DNA from: Bin87 sp965203195
GTDB taxonomy: Bacteria > Chloroflexota > Dehalococcoidia > Lucifugimonadales > UBA3495
NCBI GenBank assembly: GCA_965203195.1
Contig: OZ241860.1
Coordinates: 2,170,001 to 2,234,000, forward strand
DNA: 64,000 bases
Reading direction: 5' to 3'
Shown one piece after another: positions 45,542-53,950 of the stretch (its first letter is position 1; each line of letters begins with the position of its first letter). The position numbers and the translations under genes were made by a program. The notes under the pieces were generated by a model that searched no databases, had not been told where the DNA came from, and saw only the letters and a program-made list of their open reading frames with translations.

Positions 45542-46129
45542 TCAGGCCGTGAGCGGAATCAGCGCAAAGATGGGCGCCAGGTCGATGGCCACGCCGGGCA
45601 TCGCTTCCGAGGTCAGAATATCATCTGCCCCGTACACCTGCGCCAGCGTTAGCGTCCGCCCGTCGCCGGTGTATTTGGCGACAGTTCTGGCGCGCAGGTC
45701 GGCAACCCACATTTCCCGGACGCCGTTGCGGGCATAGACGGGCAACTTTACGGCCAGGTCGCGCTGCCGGGTCGATTCGGACAGCACTTCCACCACCACA
45801 TCGGGGGCGCCGGTGACGCCGTGCCCGTCAAAGATATGCCGCCGGGCATTCGACACGAACAGCAAATCCGGCTGAAAGGTGTTGTGCTCATCAATGGCGA
45901 CATCAAAGGGCGCAATCCGGGCTTCACCGATGTTCAGCGCGCGGGTCTGCGTCCTGACCTCAACGAATAAATCGCCGGTAAAAACCTGGTGGGCATCGTT
46001 GGGGCCGGCCATTTCAATCAGTTCCCCCTCAATGAGTTGATAGCGCCGGCCCCGGTGTGATGGGGGCGTCAGCGTCATATAATCCGCGCCGGTGAGCTTG
46101 ACGCGGGGTTTCGTTGTCGTGGGCAGCAT
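45542..46129 (-). CDS. Uma2-family putative nuclease, array copy 5
   Basis: 195 residues. Variable block type A, identical to copies 3 and 6 over DLFVEVRTQTRALNIGEARI. It carries FVSNARRHIFDGHG where the others have FVSHARR. 20-nt gap to copy 4. Confidence 0.85.
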   Translation of the reverse strand: MLPTTTKPRVKLTGADYMTLTPPSHRGRRYQLIEGELIEMAGPNDAHQVFTGDLFVEVRTQTRALNIGEARIAPFDVAIDEHNTFQPDLLFVSNARRHIFDGHGVTGAPDVVVEVLSESTRQRDLAVKLPVYARNGVREMWVADLRARTVAKYTGDGRTLTLAQVYGADDILTSEAMPGVAIDLAPIFALIPLTA

Positions 46130-46147
46130 AGCGGTTCCTCCCCTCCG

Positions 46148-46735
46148 TCAGGCCGTGAGCGGAATCAGCGCAAAGATGGGCGCCAGGTCGATAGCCACGC
46201 CGGGCATCGCATCGGAAGTCAGAATATCATCTGCCCCGTACACCTGCGCCAGCGTTAGTGTCCGCCCGTCGCCGGTGTATTTGGCCACGGTGCGGGCGCG
46301 CAGGTCGGCAACCCACATTTCCCGGACGCCGTTGCGGGCATAGACGGGCAACTTTACAGCCAGGTCCCGCTGCCGGGTCGATTCGGACAATACTTCCACC
46401 ACCACATCAGGGGCGCCGGTGATACCGTGGCCGTCAAAGATATGCCGCCTGGCGTGGGACACAAACAGCAAATCCGGCTGAAAGGTGTTGTGCTCGTCAA
46501 TGGCGACATCAAAGGGCGCAATGCGGGCTTCACCGATGTTCAGCGCGCGGGTCTGCGTCCTGACCTCAACGAATAAATCGCCGGTAAAAACCTGGTGGGC
46601 ATCGTTGGGGCCGGCCATTTTGATCAGTTCCCCCTCAATAAGCTGGTAGCGCCGGCCCCGATGCGATGGGGGCGTCAGCGTCATATAATCCGCGCCGGTG
46701 AGCTTGACGCGGGGTTTCGTTGTCGTGGGCAGCAT
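46148..46735 (-). CDS. Uma2-family putative nuclease, array copy 6
   Basis: 195 residues. Variable block type A; ELIKMAGPNDAHQ as in copy 2, and an end of DLAPIFALIPLTA as in copy 5. The mixture of copy-specific positions suggests gene conversion among members. Confidence 0.85.
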   Translation of the reverse strand: MLPTTTKPRVKLTGADYMTLTPPSHRGRRYQLIEGELIKMAGPNDAHQVFTGDLFVEVRTQTRALNIGEARIAPFDVAIDEHNTFQPDLLFVSHARRHIFDGHGITGAPDVVVEVLSESTRQRDLAVKLPVYARNGVREMWVADLRARTVAKYTGDGRTLTLAQVYGADDILTSDAMPGVAIDLAPIFALIPLTA

Positions 46736-46754
46736 AGTCCGTTCCTCCCTTCCG

Positions 46755-47342
46755 TCAGGCCGTGGGCGGAATCAGCGCAAAGATGGGCGCCAGGTCGATA
46801 GCCACGCCAGGCATCGCATCGGAAGTCAGAATATCATCTGCCCCGTACACCTGCGCCAGTGTTAGCATCCGCCCGTCGCCGATGTACTTGGCCACGGTGC
46901 GGGCGCGTAGGTCGGCAACCCACATTTCCCGGACGCCGTTGCGGGCATAGACGGGCAGTTTCACGGCCAGGTCCCGCTGCCGGGTCGATTCGGACAGCAC
47001 TTCCACCACCACATCGGGGGCGCCGGTGACGCCATGGCCGTCAAAGATATGCCGCCGGGCGTGGGACACAAACAGCAAATCCGGCTGAAAGGTGTTGTGT
47101 TCGTCGATCGCCACATCGTAAGGCGAAATGCGAACTTCCCCTATGCCCAGCTGGTCCGTTTGCAGCGCGAGTTGTATGTAGAGGCGCCCGGTAAAAACCT
47201 GGTGGGCATCGTTGGGGCCGGCCATTTCAATCAGTTCCCCCTCAATGAGTTGATAGCGCCGTCCCCGGTGGGATGGGGGCGTCAGCGTCATATAGTCCGC
47301 GCCGGTGAGCTTGACGCGGGGTTTCGTTGTCGCGGGCAGCAT
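46755..47342 (-). CDS. Uma2-family putative nuclease, array copy 7 (promoter-proximal)
   Basis: 195 residues. Variable block type B (RLYIQLALQTDQLGIGEVRI), closest to copy 2. First gene of the array; start 47342 follows GAGGAG ~6 nt upstream. No strong promoter could be recognised in the 240 nt upstream, where a serpin relic lies on the other strand. Confidence 0.85.
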   Translation of the reverse strand: MLPATTKPRVKLTGADYMTLTPPSHRGRRYQLIEGELIEMAGPNDAHQVFTGRLYIQLALQTDQLGIGEVRISPYDVAIDEHNTFQPDLLFVSHARRHIFDGHGVTGAPDVVVEVLSESTRQRDLAVKLPVYARNGVREMWVADLRARTVAKYIGDGRMLTLAQVYGADDILTSDAMPGVAIDLAPIFALIPPTA

Positions 47343-47369
47343 AGGTCGCTCCTCGGTTGCTTGCGGGTT

Positions 47370-47465
47370 GCGCCGGGGGACGGCTACCGATTTCTGATCC
47401 GGGACGCCGTCACCGGCGCAGTCCTGTTCCTTGGGCCGGCGACCGACCCCAGCGCGACGGATTAA
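47370..47465 (+). pseudogene. Serpin C-terminal relic
   Basis: The + frame reads YRFLIRDAVTGAVLFLGPAT followed by DPSATD and a TAA stop. This matches the conserved end of serpins (FLFLIRD..TG.ILFMGRV.DP). Nothing upstream in this frame is serpin-like because the Uma2 array begins there. Probably the stump of a serpin gene truncated when the array arrived. Confidence 0.5.
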
Positions 47466-47583
47466 CGGCGCTGGCCGGCCCGAAAGCGTCCGGGCCGGCC
47501 GGCAACCACTCGGAACCGGTGGCGTAACCTGCAGGGCTGCTCCCGGTTCCTTCAGTCAGTGCGTCTGGTCAGCGCCCTGGCGG

Positions 47584-47913
47584 TCAGTCCACCGGCGGGC
47601 GCTTCTCCCACTTTTCGGGGGCCGGATAAACCGGCGTGGCGATTTTGCGAATGTTTTCGGTGGCGAACCAGTCGGCGCACTCCTCCCGCCACTTGACGAA
47701 GTGCGGCGCGTTGCGGTGGGCGTCCAGCGCCGCCTCGTCCGCATAGACCTCAAACAGGTGCAACTTGTTCTCATCCTCGTTGTCCTGCAAGACATCAAAG
47801 CGGAGGCAGCCGGGCTCATCGTTGTTGGAACCGCGGGCGTCGCCCAGCATTGAGGCCATAAACTGGTCCTTGAAGCCGGGCTTGATGTTGATTTCGACAA
47901 TCAGGGCAATCAT
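47584..47913 (-). CDS. ABM-domain protein (putative quinol/antibiotic-biosynthesis-type monooxygenase)
   Basis: 109 residues of the dimeric ferredoxin-like ABM fold: MIALIVEINIKPGFKDQFMA, GCLRFDVLQDNEDENKLHLFEVYADEAALDAHRNAPHF and the trailing strand. Relatives include YgiN-like quinol monooxygenases. Substrate unknown. The second of two adjacent ATGs (47913) is chosen because AAGGAG is then 6 nt away. The divergent glutaredoxin-like gene starts 139 nt upstream. Confidence 0.82.
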   Translation of the reverse strand: MIALIVEINIKPGFKDQFMASMLGDARGSNNDEPGCLRFDVLQDNEDENKLHLFEVYADEAALDAHRNAPHFVKWREECADWFATENIRKIATPVYPAPEKWEKRPPVD

Positions 47914-48051
47914 CATCGTCTCCTTGACCGGAACGGTGGGGTGGTTGCAATTTCCCCGGCGCATTATAGCAGTAACGGCCCCGAAGTTGTAGAATGGGGC
48001 GCGGCAATCGGCCCACGGCACGCCAACAGCAAAGGGGGAGGGCACGCGAAC

Positions 48052-48267
48052 ATGGCAGACATTCCCATCGTGTACACGCTCACGGTATGCCCGGCGTGCG
48101 ACGCGCTGCGCGCCGCCTGGCGGCGGGAGGGCGTAGCCTACGAGGAACGCCGGGTTGACCAGAGCCAGGAAACCCTGGACGAAGCGCTGGACTACGGCGA
48201 CGCCGTTCCCATCATCGTCTGGCCGGACGGACGGGTGGAAACGGGGTTCCGCGGGCAGCGCGGTTGA
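48052..48267 (+). CDS. Small glutaredoxin-like protein
   Basis: 71 residues: IVYTLTVCPACDALRAAWRR has a CPAC redox motif at residues 13-16, followed by a VDQSQETLDEALDYG helix and VPIIVWPDGRVETGF with the cis-Pro. GGGAGG lies ~10 nt before ATG 48052. Likely a thiol reductant; the partner is unknown. It may be co-transcribed with the thioredoxin-family gene that starts 144 nt downstream. Confidence 0.8.
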   Translation: MADIPIVYTLTVCPACDALRAAWRREGVAYEERRVDQSQETLDEALDYGDAVPIIVWPDGRVETGFRGQRG

Positions 48268-48411
48268 GAAATCGGCTGACCGGCCGGCGGCCGGCGTCCG
48301 ATACGCGAAACATCAAACCAGCAAAACGCCCAAGCAAAACACCAATCGCCTGTCGCCGGCCGCCACGGCCGCCGGCGGCGCGCGCAACCGGATTTTCGGA
48401 GAGGTGCACTG

Positions 48412-49005
48412 ATGACGCAAGCCCAGGCGACGACCAGCGTAGTAACCCCGGAGCGTTTCGTCCAGGGGATGACCTACGCCGAGTATATGAACCACATCAA
48501 GGTGAACAAGGCGCGCATTGAGGAGTACTACGACAACGTGCGCCTGGAGTCGGAGCAGGCCAATGCCCTGCGGGAGCTGACCGGCGCCGCCGGCGGCCCG
48601 GCGCGGATGATGGTCATCGGCGAGGACTGGTGCGGCGACGTGGTGCGGGAACTGCCCGTCCTGGCGCGGGTGGCCGAAGCCGCCGGGCTGGAGCTCCGCA
48701 TCTTCCCGCGGGACGAAAACCACGACATAATGAACGAGTTCCTCAAAGAGGGCAAGTATATGTCCATCCCGGTGGCGGTGTTCTACGACCGGGGGCACGA
48801 GTACATCTGCCACTGGATTGAACGCTCGCAGACGGCGAACCGGGAGCAGGGCGAGATTGAAGCCGCCATCCGCGCCGAGGATCCCGGCATCTCGGACCAG
48901 GATTTCGGCCGGCAGCGGCGGGCCCGCACCGCCGCCCGCGCCGCCGACTGGCAGCAGGCCACTGTGGACGAACTGCTGGCAATGCTGCGGGAAAACGCCC
49001 AATAG
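48412..49005 (+). CDS. Thioredoxin-family protein (Thioredoxin_9-like)
   Basis: 197 residues. An N-terminal helical part (MTYAEYMNHIKVNKARIEEYYDNV) precedes a thioredoxin-like core with MMVIGEDWCGDVVRELPVLARV, where the expected CxxC is WCGD with only one Cys, then IPVAVFYDRGHEYICHWIERS. The C-terminal ~55 residues are helical and charged. A single-Cys active site suggests a bacillithiol/thiol-exchange or non-redox role. Ends before a hairpin at 49063. Confidence 0.8.
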   Translation: MTQAQATTSVVTPERFVQGMTYAEYMNHIKVNKARIEEYYDNVRLESEQANALRELTGAAGGPARMMVIGEDWCGDVVRELPVLARVAEAAGLELRIFPRDENHDIMNEFLKEGKYMSIPVAVFYDRGHEYICHWIERSQTANREQGEIEAAIRAEDPGISDQDFGRQRRARTAARAADWQQATVDELLAMLRENAQ

Positions 49006-49062
49006 CCCGGCTGCCGGTCGGCCGGCTGTCCGCCTGGCACTCCGGCGGGGCCATCTTGCGCC

Positions 49063-49104
49063 GTATGGGGAACGGACGAGCCGTCCGTTCTCCATATCCC
49101 CATA
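49063..49104. terminator. Inverted-repeat terminator between convergent genes
   Basis: Outer arms GTATGGGGA and TCCCCATAC enclose an inner stem GGAACGGAC / GTCCGTTCTCC, between the thioredoxin-family gene (+) and purS (-). Confidence 0.6.
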
Positions 49105-49107
49105 CGC

Positions 49108-49374
49108 CTATTCGGCGCCCGCCGGCTCCGTTGGTTCTATGGTGTACCGGTACTCCTCAATGACGGGGTTGGCGAGGAGCCGGTGGCACATCCCGGCGAT
49201 GGCGGTCTCGGCTTGGGCCGGGTCGTCGCCGGCCAGCCGGATTTCCAGGTACTTGCCGATGCGAACATCGGCCACGGCTTCGTAGCCCAGGCTGTGGAGG
49301 CCGCCGAGGACGGTCTGGCCCTGGGGGTCGTTGACGGCGGGTTTGAGGGTCACATAGACGCGGGCGGTGAGCAT
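49108..49374 (-). CDS. purS: FGAM synthase subunit PurS
   Basis: 88 residues: MLTARVYVTLKPAVNDPQGQ, TVLGGLHSLGYEAVADVRIG, KYLEIRL, and a final VIEEYRYTIEP. This is the complete PurS fold, which bridges PurL and PurQ in the fourth step of purine synthesis. ATG 49374 has AAAGGA ~10 nt upstream. Neither purQ nor purL is adjacent, which is unusual because the three are normally clustered. Confidence 0.88.
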   Translation of the reverse strand: MLTARVYVTLKPAVNDPQGQTVLGGLHSLGYEAVADVRIGKYLEIRLAGDDPAQAETAIAGMCHRLLANPVIEEYRYTIEPTEPAGAE

Positions 49375-49469
49375 AGGGCAGAATTCCTTTGGCGCGATGC
49401 GAGACGGTGGCGGCGGCGCACTGGCGCCTGGACCAGGGAGTCGTGGGCCAAAATAATTTGACCACACGG

Positions 49470-49490
49470 CCTGAAATGAAACGCTACCCG
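49470..49490. repeat. Solo terminal-repeat remnant of the 903-1788 insertion sequence
   Basis: CCTGAAATGAAACGCTACCC matches the inner-to-outer order of that element's right terminal repeat (1768-1787) with one difference. No transposase sequence or second end is found nearby, between purS and the rhodanese gene. Confidence 0.6.
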
Positions 49491-49495
49491 GGGCG

Positions 49496-51124
49496 TCAGC
49501 CGGCGGCGGCGGGGGCGTACTTGTTGCCCAAATCGGTCTCCCAGCGCAGGTAGTTCTGCATATCGGCGTAGGTGCGGTCGGGGCCGCTGAACACGATGTC
49601 GGCCGGCGTCCGCATCACGCCGGCCAGCCCCTCCTCCACCGGCTGGCCGGCGGCGCGCCATGCTGCCATCCCCCCGTCCAGCGCGGCGGCGTGGGCGTAG
49701 CCCAGCTCCCGCAGCGTGGCGGCGGCCAGCAGCGACTGCCGCCCGTCGCCGCAGGCCACCACTACCCGCGCCGCAGTGGACGGGACATAATCGCCAATCT
49801 GCCACTCCAGCCAGCCGCGGGGAACCCAGCGCGCGCCGGGGATGTGGCCCCGGGCAAAATCCTGGCTGGTGTCCACAAAGATGACGACATCGGGCGGGTT
49901 GCCGGCCAGTTCCGGCGGGCTGACGACAGGAACGGAGTTGCGGGCGGCGGCCAGCAGGGCCGGTTCGCCGGCGCCGCCTACGGAGCCGTCAAAGCGCGCC
50001 CCCACATCCGTGCCCGATTCCAGCGCCCGGCCGGCGGCAGCCCAGGCGCCGGCGCCGCCATCCAGGGCGTACACCTCGCCGTAGCCCAGCTGCCGGTACC
50101 AGGACGCCACCAGCGTGGCGCGGGCCTTGCCGTCGCAGCAGAACACAATGGGGGCGTTTTTGACCACGGCCACATCGTCGCTGCGCTGCACGCACTGGCC
50201 GCCGGGGAACCAGCGGAAGCCGGCGATATGCCCGGCGGCGTACTCCTCAGCCGTGCGAACATCAATGAAATAGACGCTTTCCGACTTGCTGCGTTCCGCC
50301 AGGGCGTCCAGGCCGGCGAGGTCCAGGAAACGAACGCCGTCCTCGGCGGCGCAGCGGTCGGCATAGGCTTCGGCGGCGACGCGGCCGGCTTCGGACACGG
50401 CGGGCAGCGCATCCCGGTCGGCGCCCGATTCCAGTTCGTAGCCGGCCAGAACCCAGCCCGAAGTGCCGTTTTTCAGGCCCACCACCTCGCGCTCCAGGCC
50501 CATCCGCTGTAGTACCCGCGTGCCGATGATGCTGCGGGTGCGCCCGGCGCAGTTGACCACCACAGTGGCCTCCGGATCCAGGTCGGCGGTGGCGTCGGTG
50601 ATGCGGAGGGCCAGCTCGCCGCCGGGCATACTGCGCCCGCCGGGGATGCAGAAACGGCGGTATTCCTCCGGCGTGCGGGTGTCCAGGATGACCATTTTGT
50701 CGCCCCGTTCCATACGGGAGCGCAGCTCAATGGCGTCAATCTCCGGCACATTATGGACGACTTCCATCTTTTCGCCAAAGTCTTTGCTGGGCACATTGAC
50801 GCCCCACTCGGTGGGGTAGTCCAGGCTCATCCAGCGGTTGACGCCGCCCTCCAGCCAGGCGATGTTGGCGTAGCCCATCGCTGTGGCGGTGGCCACGGCG
50901 CGGGCCACGCGGCGCCCGTCGTCATCGCAAAGCACGGTCAGGGTAGCGGGATGCGGCACGGCGGCGGGCAGGTCGAACTCCAGCATCCGGCGGGGGATGA
51001 GACTGCTGCCGGGGATGTGGCTGGCGTTGTATTCGCCGGGTTCGCGGACATCAACCAGGGCGAAGGGGGTAGAGTCGTCGTGGAGCAGTTCGTTGAGGCG
51101 GGCAGAAGTGATGGCTTGGGGCAT
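49496..51124 (-). CDS. Four-domain rhodanese-like sulfurtransferase
   Basis: 542 residues with four consecutive rhodanese domains. Each keeps a Cys in the active loop: VLCDDDGRR (~1-115), VVNCAGRTRS (~130-240), VFCCDGKAR (~270-380) and VACGDGRQS (~400-510). The second has the CxGRxR(S) loop closest to known thiosulfate/polysulfide sulfurtransferases. ATG 51124 is chosen because GGAG lies 9 nt upstream, inside two weaker upstream ATGs. Cytosolic, no signal peptide. Role in sulfur transfer or persulfide chemistry inferred from family. Confidence 0.9.
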   Translation of the reverse strand: MPQAITSARLNELLHDDSTPFALVDVREPGEYNASHIPGSSLIPRRMLEFDLPAAVPHPATLTVLCDDDGRRVARAVATATAMGYANIAWLEGGVNRWMSLDYPTEWGVNVPSKDFGEKMEVVHNVPEIDAIELRSRMERGDKMVILDTRTPEEYRRFCIPGGRSMPGGELALRITDATADLDPEATVVVNCAGRTRSIIGTRVLQRMGLEREVVGLKNGTSGWVLAGYELESGADRDALPAVSEAGRVAAEAYADRCAAEDGVRFLDLAGLDALAERSKSESVYFIDVRTAEEYAAGHIAGFRWFPGGQCVQRSDDVAVVKNAPIVFCCDGKARATLVASWYRQLGYGEVYALDGGAGAWAAAGRALESGTDVGARFDGSVGGAGEPALLAAARNSVPVVSPPELAGNPPDVVIFVDTSQDFARGHIPGARWVPRGWLEWQIGDYVPSTAARVVVACGDGRQSLLAAATLRELGYAHAAALDGGMAAWRAAGQPVEEGLAGVMRTPADIVFSGPDRTYADMQNYLRWETDLGNKYAPAAAG

Positions 51125-51334
51125 AGCGGGCATCTCCATAAAAGCGCGGCAACTTTCCGGCCGGGCCCTTCCGGCGGGGCCTTTCCGCCGGGGCCAATGA
51201 CCAGTAAAGGCATTATGGCGGATGGGCCGGCGCTTGGCAAATTGCAACGGGAACCCCAATGCCGTATCATTGCCCAGGCGACGGCAAACGGCGAATGCGC
51301 TGTTGTCGTCGTTGTTGAATTCGGAGGGTCGCCG

Positions 51335-51875
51335 ATGCCTGTCGCCAGCGAAATATACGACGCTTTGCGCGCCTTTGCCGATGCGGTTACGGTCAAATTC
51401 GCCGGCGCGGCCGCGGGCGAGCCCGAGGAGCAGCTGCGCGCTCCCTTTGAGGATCTGTTGCAAGCCGCCGGCGCCGCTATGGGGCGAAACATCGTCTGCG
51501 TTGGCGAAGTGCGGCTGGGGCATCGGCTGGGCAAGCCGGATTACGGCATAATAGAGGAAGGCGGGTTGCTCACCGGCTACGCCGAGCTGAAAGCCCCCGG
51601 CAAAGGCGTAGTACGCCGGCGTTTCGCCGGCCACGATTTGGAGCAGCTTGACCGATTCACGCAGCTGCCCAATGTGCTTTACAGCGACGGCAACGAAATG
51701 GGCGCTTTACCGTTACGGCCAAAGGGAACGCCCTCCGGTGCGCCTGGCCGGCGATGTGGCCGCCCGCGCCCCCCGCCTAACCGTAACCATAGCCCGCCGC
51801 GAGCTGCGCGCCTGGCTCCGCACCAGCCCGGAGGTGGCGGAGGTGGAGAGGCTGGTGGCGGTGCTGCTGGAATAA
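51335..51875 (+). pseudogene. Type ISP restriction-modification enzyme, N-terminal nuclease fragment (frameshifted, truncated)
   Basis: ATG 51335 has GGAGGG upstream. The protein reads EEQLRAPFEDLLQAAG, VGEVRLGHRLGKPDYGI, and GYAELKAPGKG, a D...ExK nuclease motif, followed by LDRFTQLPNVLYSDGNE. The family continues with WALYRYGQRERPPVRL, found only in the next frame (from ~51695), so one frameshift is inferred. That frame stops at 51873-51875 without the methyltransferase, so most of the gene is gone. Confidence 0.75.
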
Positions 51876-51906
51876 TTGCCAGCAGCACCCCCACGCCATA
51901 GCTCGG

Positions 51907-52836
51907 TCAGCGTTCCCCCGCAATACCGGCAAGGGCCGCCTTCAGGACTTGCAAACAGATATTGGCCGTGTGCTTGTCCGGCGTAAATCCTTCGGCAATT
52001 TGTTGGTGTATGTGGATGTAATTGCGGAAATCCCGCAAAAGGTGCGCGAATTTCTTTACATCCAACCCAATCAGGTTGACCTCGTGTGCCACGTTGATGA
52101 GATCGGACAAGCTCCACTCGTGGAATCGCTTGACCTTGCCATTAGCGCCCTTTGGGCTTGCCGATGCCCGATTGAACTTCTCCTTGTCGTTATCAGCGGC
52201 GCCAAGCAAAACCGCTTCCAGGACGCTGCCCCACAGAATGATGGCCGACAAATACGAACCGGCAGCCAAGTTTGCCTGAGCTTCGGTCAGTCGCGCTTCG
52301 ATGACAGCGACTACCCGCGGATTCACAGGTAGCCTATTGACACTTGGCAGGCTAATTTCTTGGTCCTGAAAATAATCCCTCCGCCTGCTTATCGCAGTCG
52401 ATGGACCACCACCATACACTCCCGGAAACATCGGGGACAGCACAGGCTTTTCAAGTGGCTTGATAGGCGACGGGTTCAGACGCTCGCGCCACAACTGTGG
52501 CATAGCCTGCGTCCGCCGGGGCAATTCGGGCAACCTGACACGTCCCATCTTCCGGACAGCGTCATGCAACTGTGGCATAGCCTGCGTCCGCCGGGGCAAT
52601 TCGGGCAACCTGACACGTCCCATCTTCCGAACAGCGTCATGCAACTGTGGCATAGCCTGCGTCTGCCGGGGCAATTCGGGCAACCTGATACGTCCCATCT
52701 TCCTAAGATCGCCCTGGTGCTTGTCGAGCAACAGGCTCCGAAGCCCCTGCGGCGACCTGCCGATCGGCGAGTCCAAAGGATCCCGTTGCATCTTAACAGC
52801 CGTATAACTGTCCCCCAAGTTAGTAACGGCACTCAT
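51907..52836 (-). CDS. HEPN-like domain protein with 25-residue tandem repeats
   Basis: 309 residues. The N-terminus holds three 25-residue repeats (RKMGRVRLPELPRRTQAMPQ then LHDAV; ~45-115). A helical C-terminal domain follows (~165-309) with EARLTEAQANLAAGSYLSA, ILWGSVLEAVL and RNYIHIH, an R-x5-H arrangement like the HEPN ribonuclease motif. AGGAGG precedes ATG 52836 and the gene follows higA by 22 nt, so it is the third gene of the toxin-antitoxin operon. A toxin, effector or RNA-binding role is inferred; no exact family is recognised. Confidence 0.72.
   Translation of the reverse strand: MSAVTNLGDSYTAVKMQRDPLDSPIGRSPQGLRSLLLDKHQGDLRKMGRIRLPELPRQTQAMPQLHDAVRKMGRVRLPELPRRTQAMPQLHDAVRKMGRVRLPELPRRTQAMPQLWRERLNPSPIKPLEKPVLSPMFPGVYGGGPSTAISRRRDYFQDQEISLPSVNRLPVNPRVVAVIEARLTEAQANLAAGSYLSAIILWGSVLEAVLLGAADNDKEKFNRASASPKGANGKVKRFHEWSLSDLINVAHEVNLIGLDVKKFAHLLRDFRNYIHIHQQIAEGFTPDKHTANICLQVLKAALAGIAGER
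52492..52716 (-). repeat. Three in-frame 75-bp tandem repeats
   Basis: CAACTGTGG recurs at 52492, 52567 and 52642. Each unit encodes one 25-residue repeat of the HEPN-like protein. The units are near identical, so copy number can change without breaking the frame. Confidence 0.9.
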
Positions 52837-52858
52837 ATTAAGCCTCCTACCTCGTTGA

Positions 52859-53950
52859 TCACGATACCCATTCGTAGCGCGCTTTCAATCCAGTGAGCCG
52901 GTTGTAAGGAACCCGCTCCTCTTTCTGCAAGCGCCCGACCACTATAAATGGGGCTATTCCTATTGACCGGGCAAACTCCTGGACTTGCGCCGGCCCAAAG
53001 TGACCTGCGGCGCAAAAATCGTTCCAATCTTGCGAGGCAATGAGGAAATCTCGGGCGAACTGATCAGCCTCGGCTTCCATTTTGGCGGTATCCGGGTCTG
53101 GCCCAAGGCCATCGATGAGCACTCGCCGCTGTGTGCGATGTTCCAACAGATGAGCGGCTTCGTGGAAAAACGAGAACCAGAAAATGTCGGCCCATTTGTT
53201 GCGGATGCTCATTTGCAACATCGCCTTTTTGTCGGTCAGCCACCTTGCCACACCATTGGCGCCGCTTTTAGGCAGTTCTGGCACCACGCAGAAAGCGACC
53301 CCGGCATCCGCGCAGAGCCGTGTCATCGCTGGGAGAAACTCTTCGGGCCGCTGCTCCGTCATTCCTCGGATGGTATGCAAGGCGGCGCGGAAAGCTTCGG
53401 CATCGTAATCGGCAGTGACGATTTCCCGCGCTTCAAGTTCCCCCTTACGCACCCAGACCGCCAGCGCTCCGGCCGAAACCTTGCGTTGCGCCGCCTCGGT
53501 AATCCTGAAACCCACAGCTTCCTGATACACCCTGGGCGCGACGCTGGCGACGCCAAGGAAGTCCAGCAGCGCCTTCGTCCTGCTTTCCGCATCCCGCCCT
53601 GCGGACAGCCAACCGCGTTTTACCAGTTCTCTGATGGGGTATTCTTTCAGCCACTGGGTTTCGGTGTGCAGGGCGTTTCGCTCGCGCTGCCGTGCCAAGG
53701 TCAGCTGGTAATCGGCTTCCAGGTTAGTCCAAAACCCGGGGTCGCCGCCCAGCACTTTGCCGAGGGCGATTGCGGTGTCCGGCGTGATGGCCTTTTTGCC
53801 GCGGATGATTTCGTTGACCACCTGCGGCGGGCGGTCAAGGCGGGCCGCCAGTTCCCGTTGGGTCATACCGCGCGCCTCGATCTCCTCGGCCAGCACCTCA
53901 CCCGGCGGTATGGCCAGATCCGAAAATGCGCGATGCCGGCTAGTCGTCAT
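52859..53950 (-). CDS. higA: HigA-type antitoxin fused to ImmA/IrrE metallopeptidase domain
   Basis: 363 residues. The N-terminal XRE helix-turn-helix of the HigA type (PPGEVLAEEIEARGMTQRELA, VNEIIRGKKAITPDTAIAL, ~15-75) is followed by a ~130-residue linker region. A zinc-peptidase domain has FSFFHEAAHLLEH (HExxH at ~263) and EAEADQFARDFLI as a further ligand region. The start at 53950 overlaps the higB stop by 11 nt, so the two are coupled. It should bind HigB and the operator at 54243-54261. Long HigA-ImmA fusions are known for this family. Confidence 0.88.
   Translation of the reverse strand: MTTSRHRAFSDLAIPPGEVLAEEIEARGMTQRELAARLDRPPQVVNEIIRGKKAITPDTAIALGKVLGGDPGFWTNLEADYQLTLARQRERNALHTETQWLKEYPIRELVKRGWLSAGRDAESRTKALLDFLGVASVAPRVYQEAVGFRITEAAQRKVSAGALAVWVRKGELEAREIVTADYDAEAFRAALHTIRGMTEQRPEEFLPAMTRLCADAGVAFCVVPELPKSGANGVARWLTDKKAMLQMSIRNKWADIFWFSFFHEAAHLLEHRTQRRVLIDGLGPDPDTAKMEAEADQFARDFLIASQDWNDFCAAGHFGPAQVQEFARSIGIAPFIVVGRLQKEERVPYNRLTGLKARYEWVS

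Larger units (their letters stand above)
43116..47342 (-). repeat. Seven-copy tandem gene duplication, ~607-bp period
   Basis: Seven head-to-tail Uma2 genes at a ~607-bp spacing with 19-20-nt intergenic spacers that each contain a Shine-Dalgarno. The DNA is nearly identical except for a ~75-nt block that exists in three versions (A: copies 3,5,6; B: copies 2,4,7; C: copy 1). Confidence 0.95.

Noticed and set aside
52492..52716. CRISPR-like array
   Set aside because: The repeats are contiguous 75-bp units inside a coding frame without unique spacers. No CRISPR array was seen anywhere in the window.
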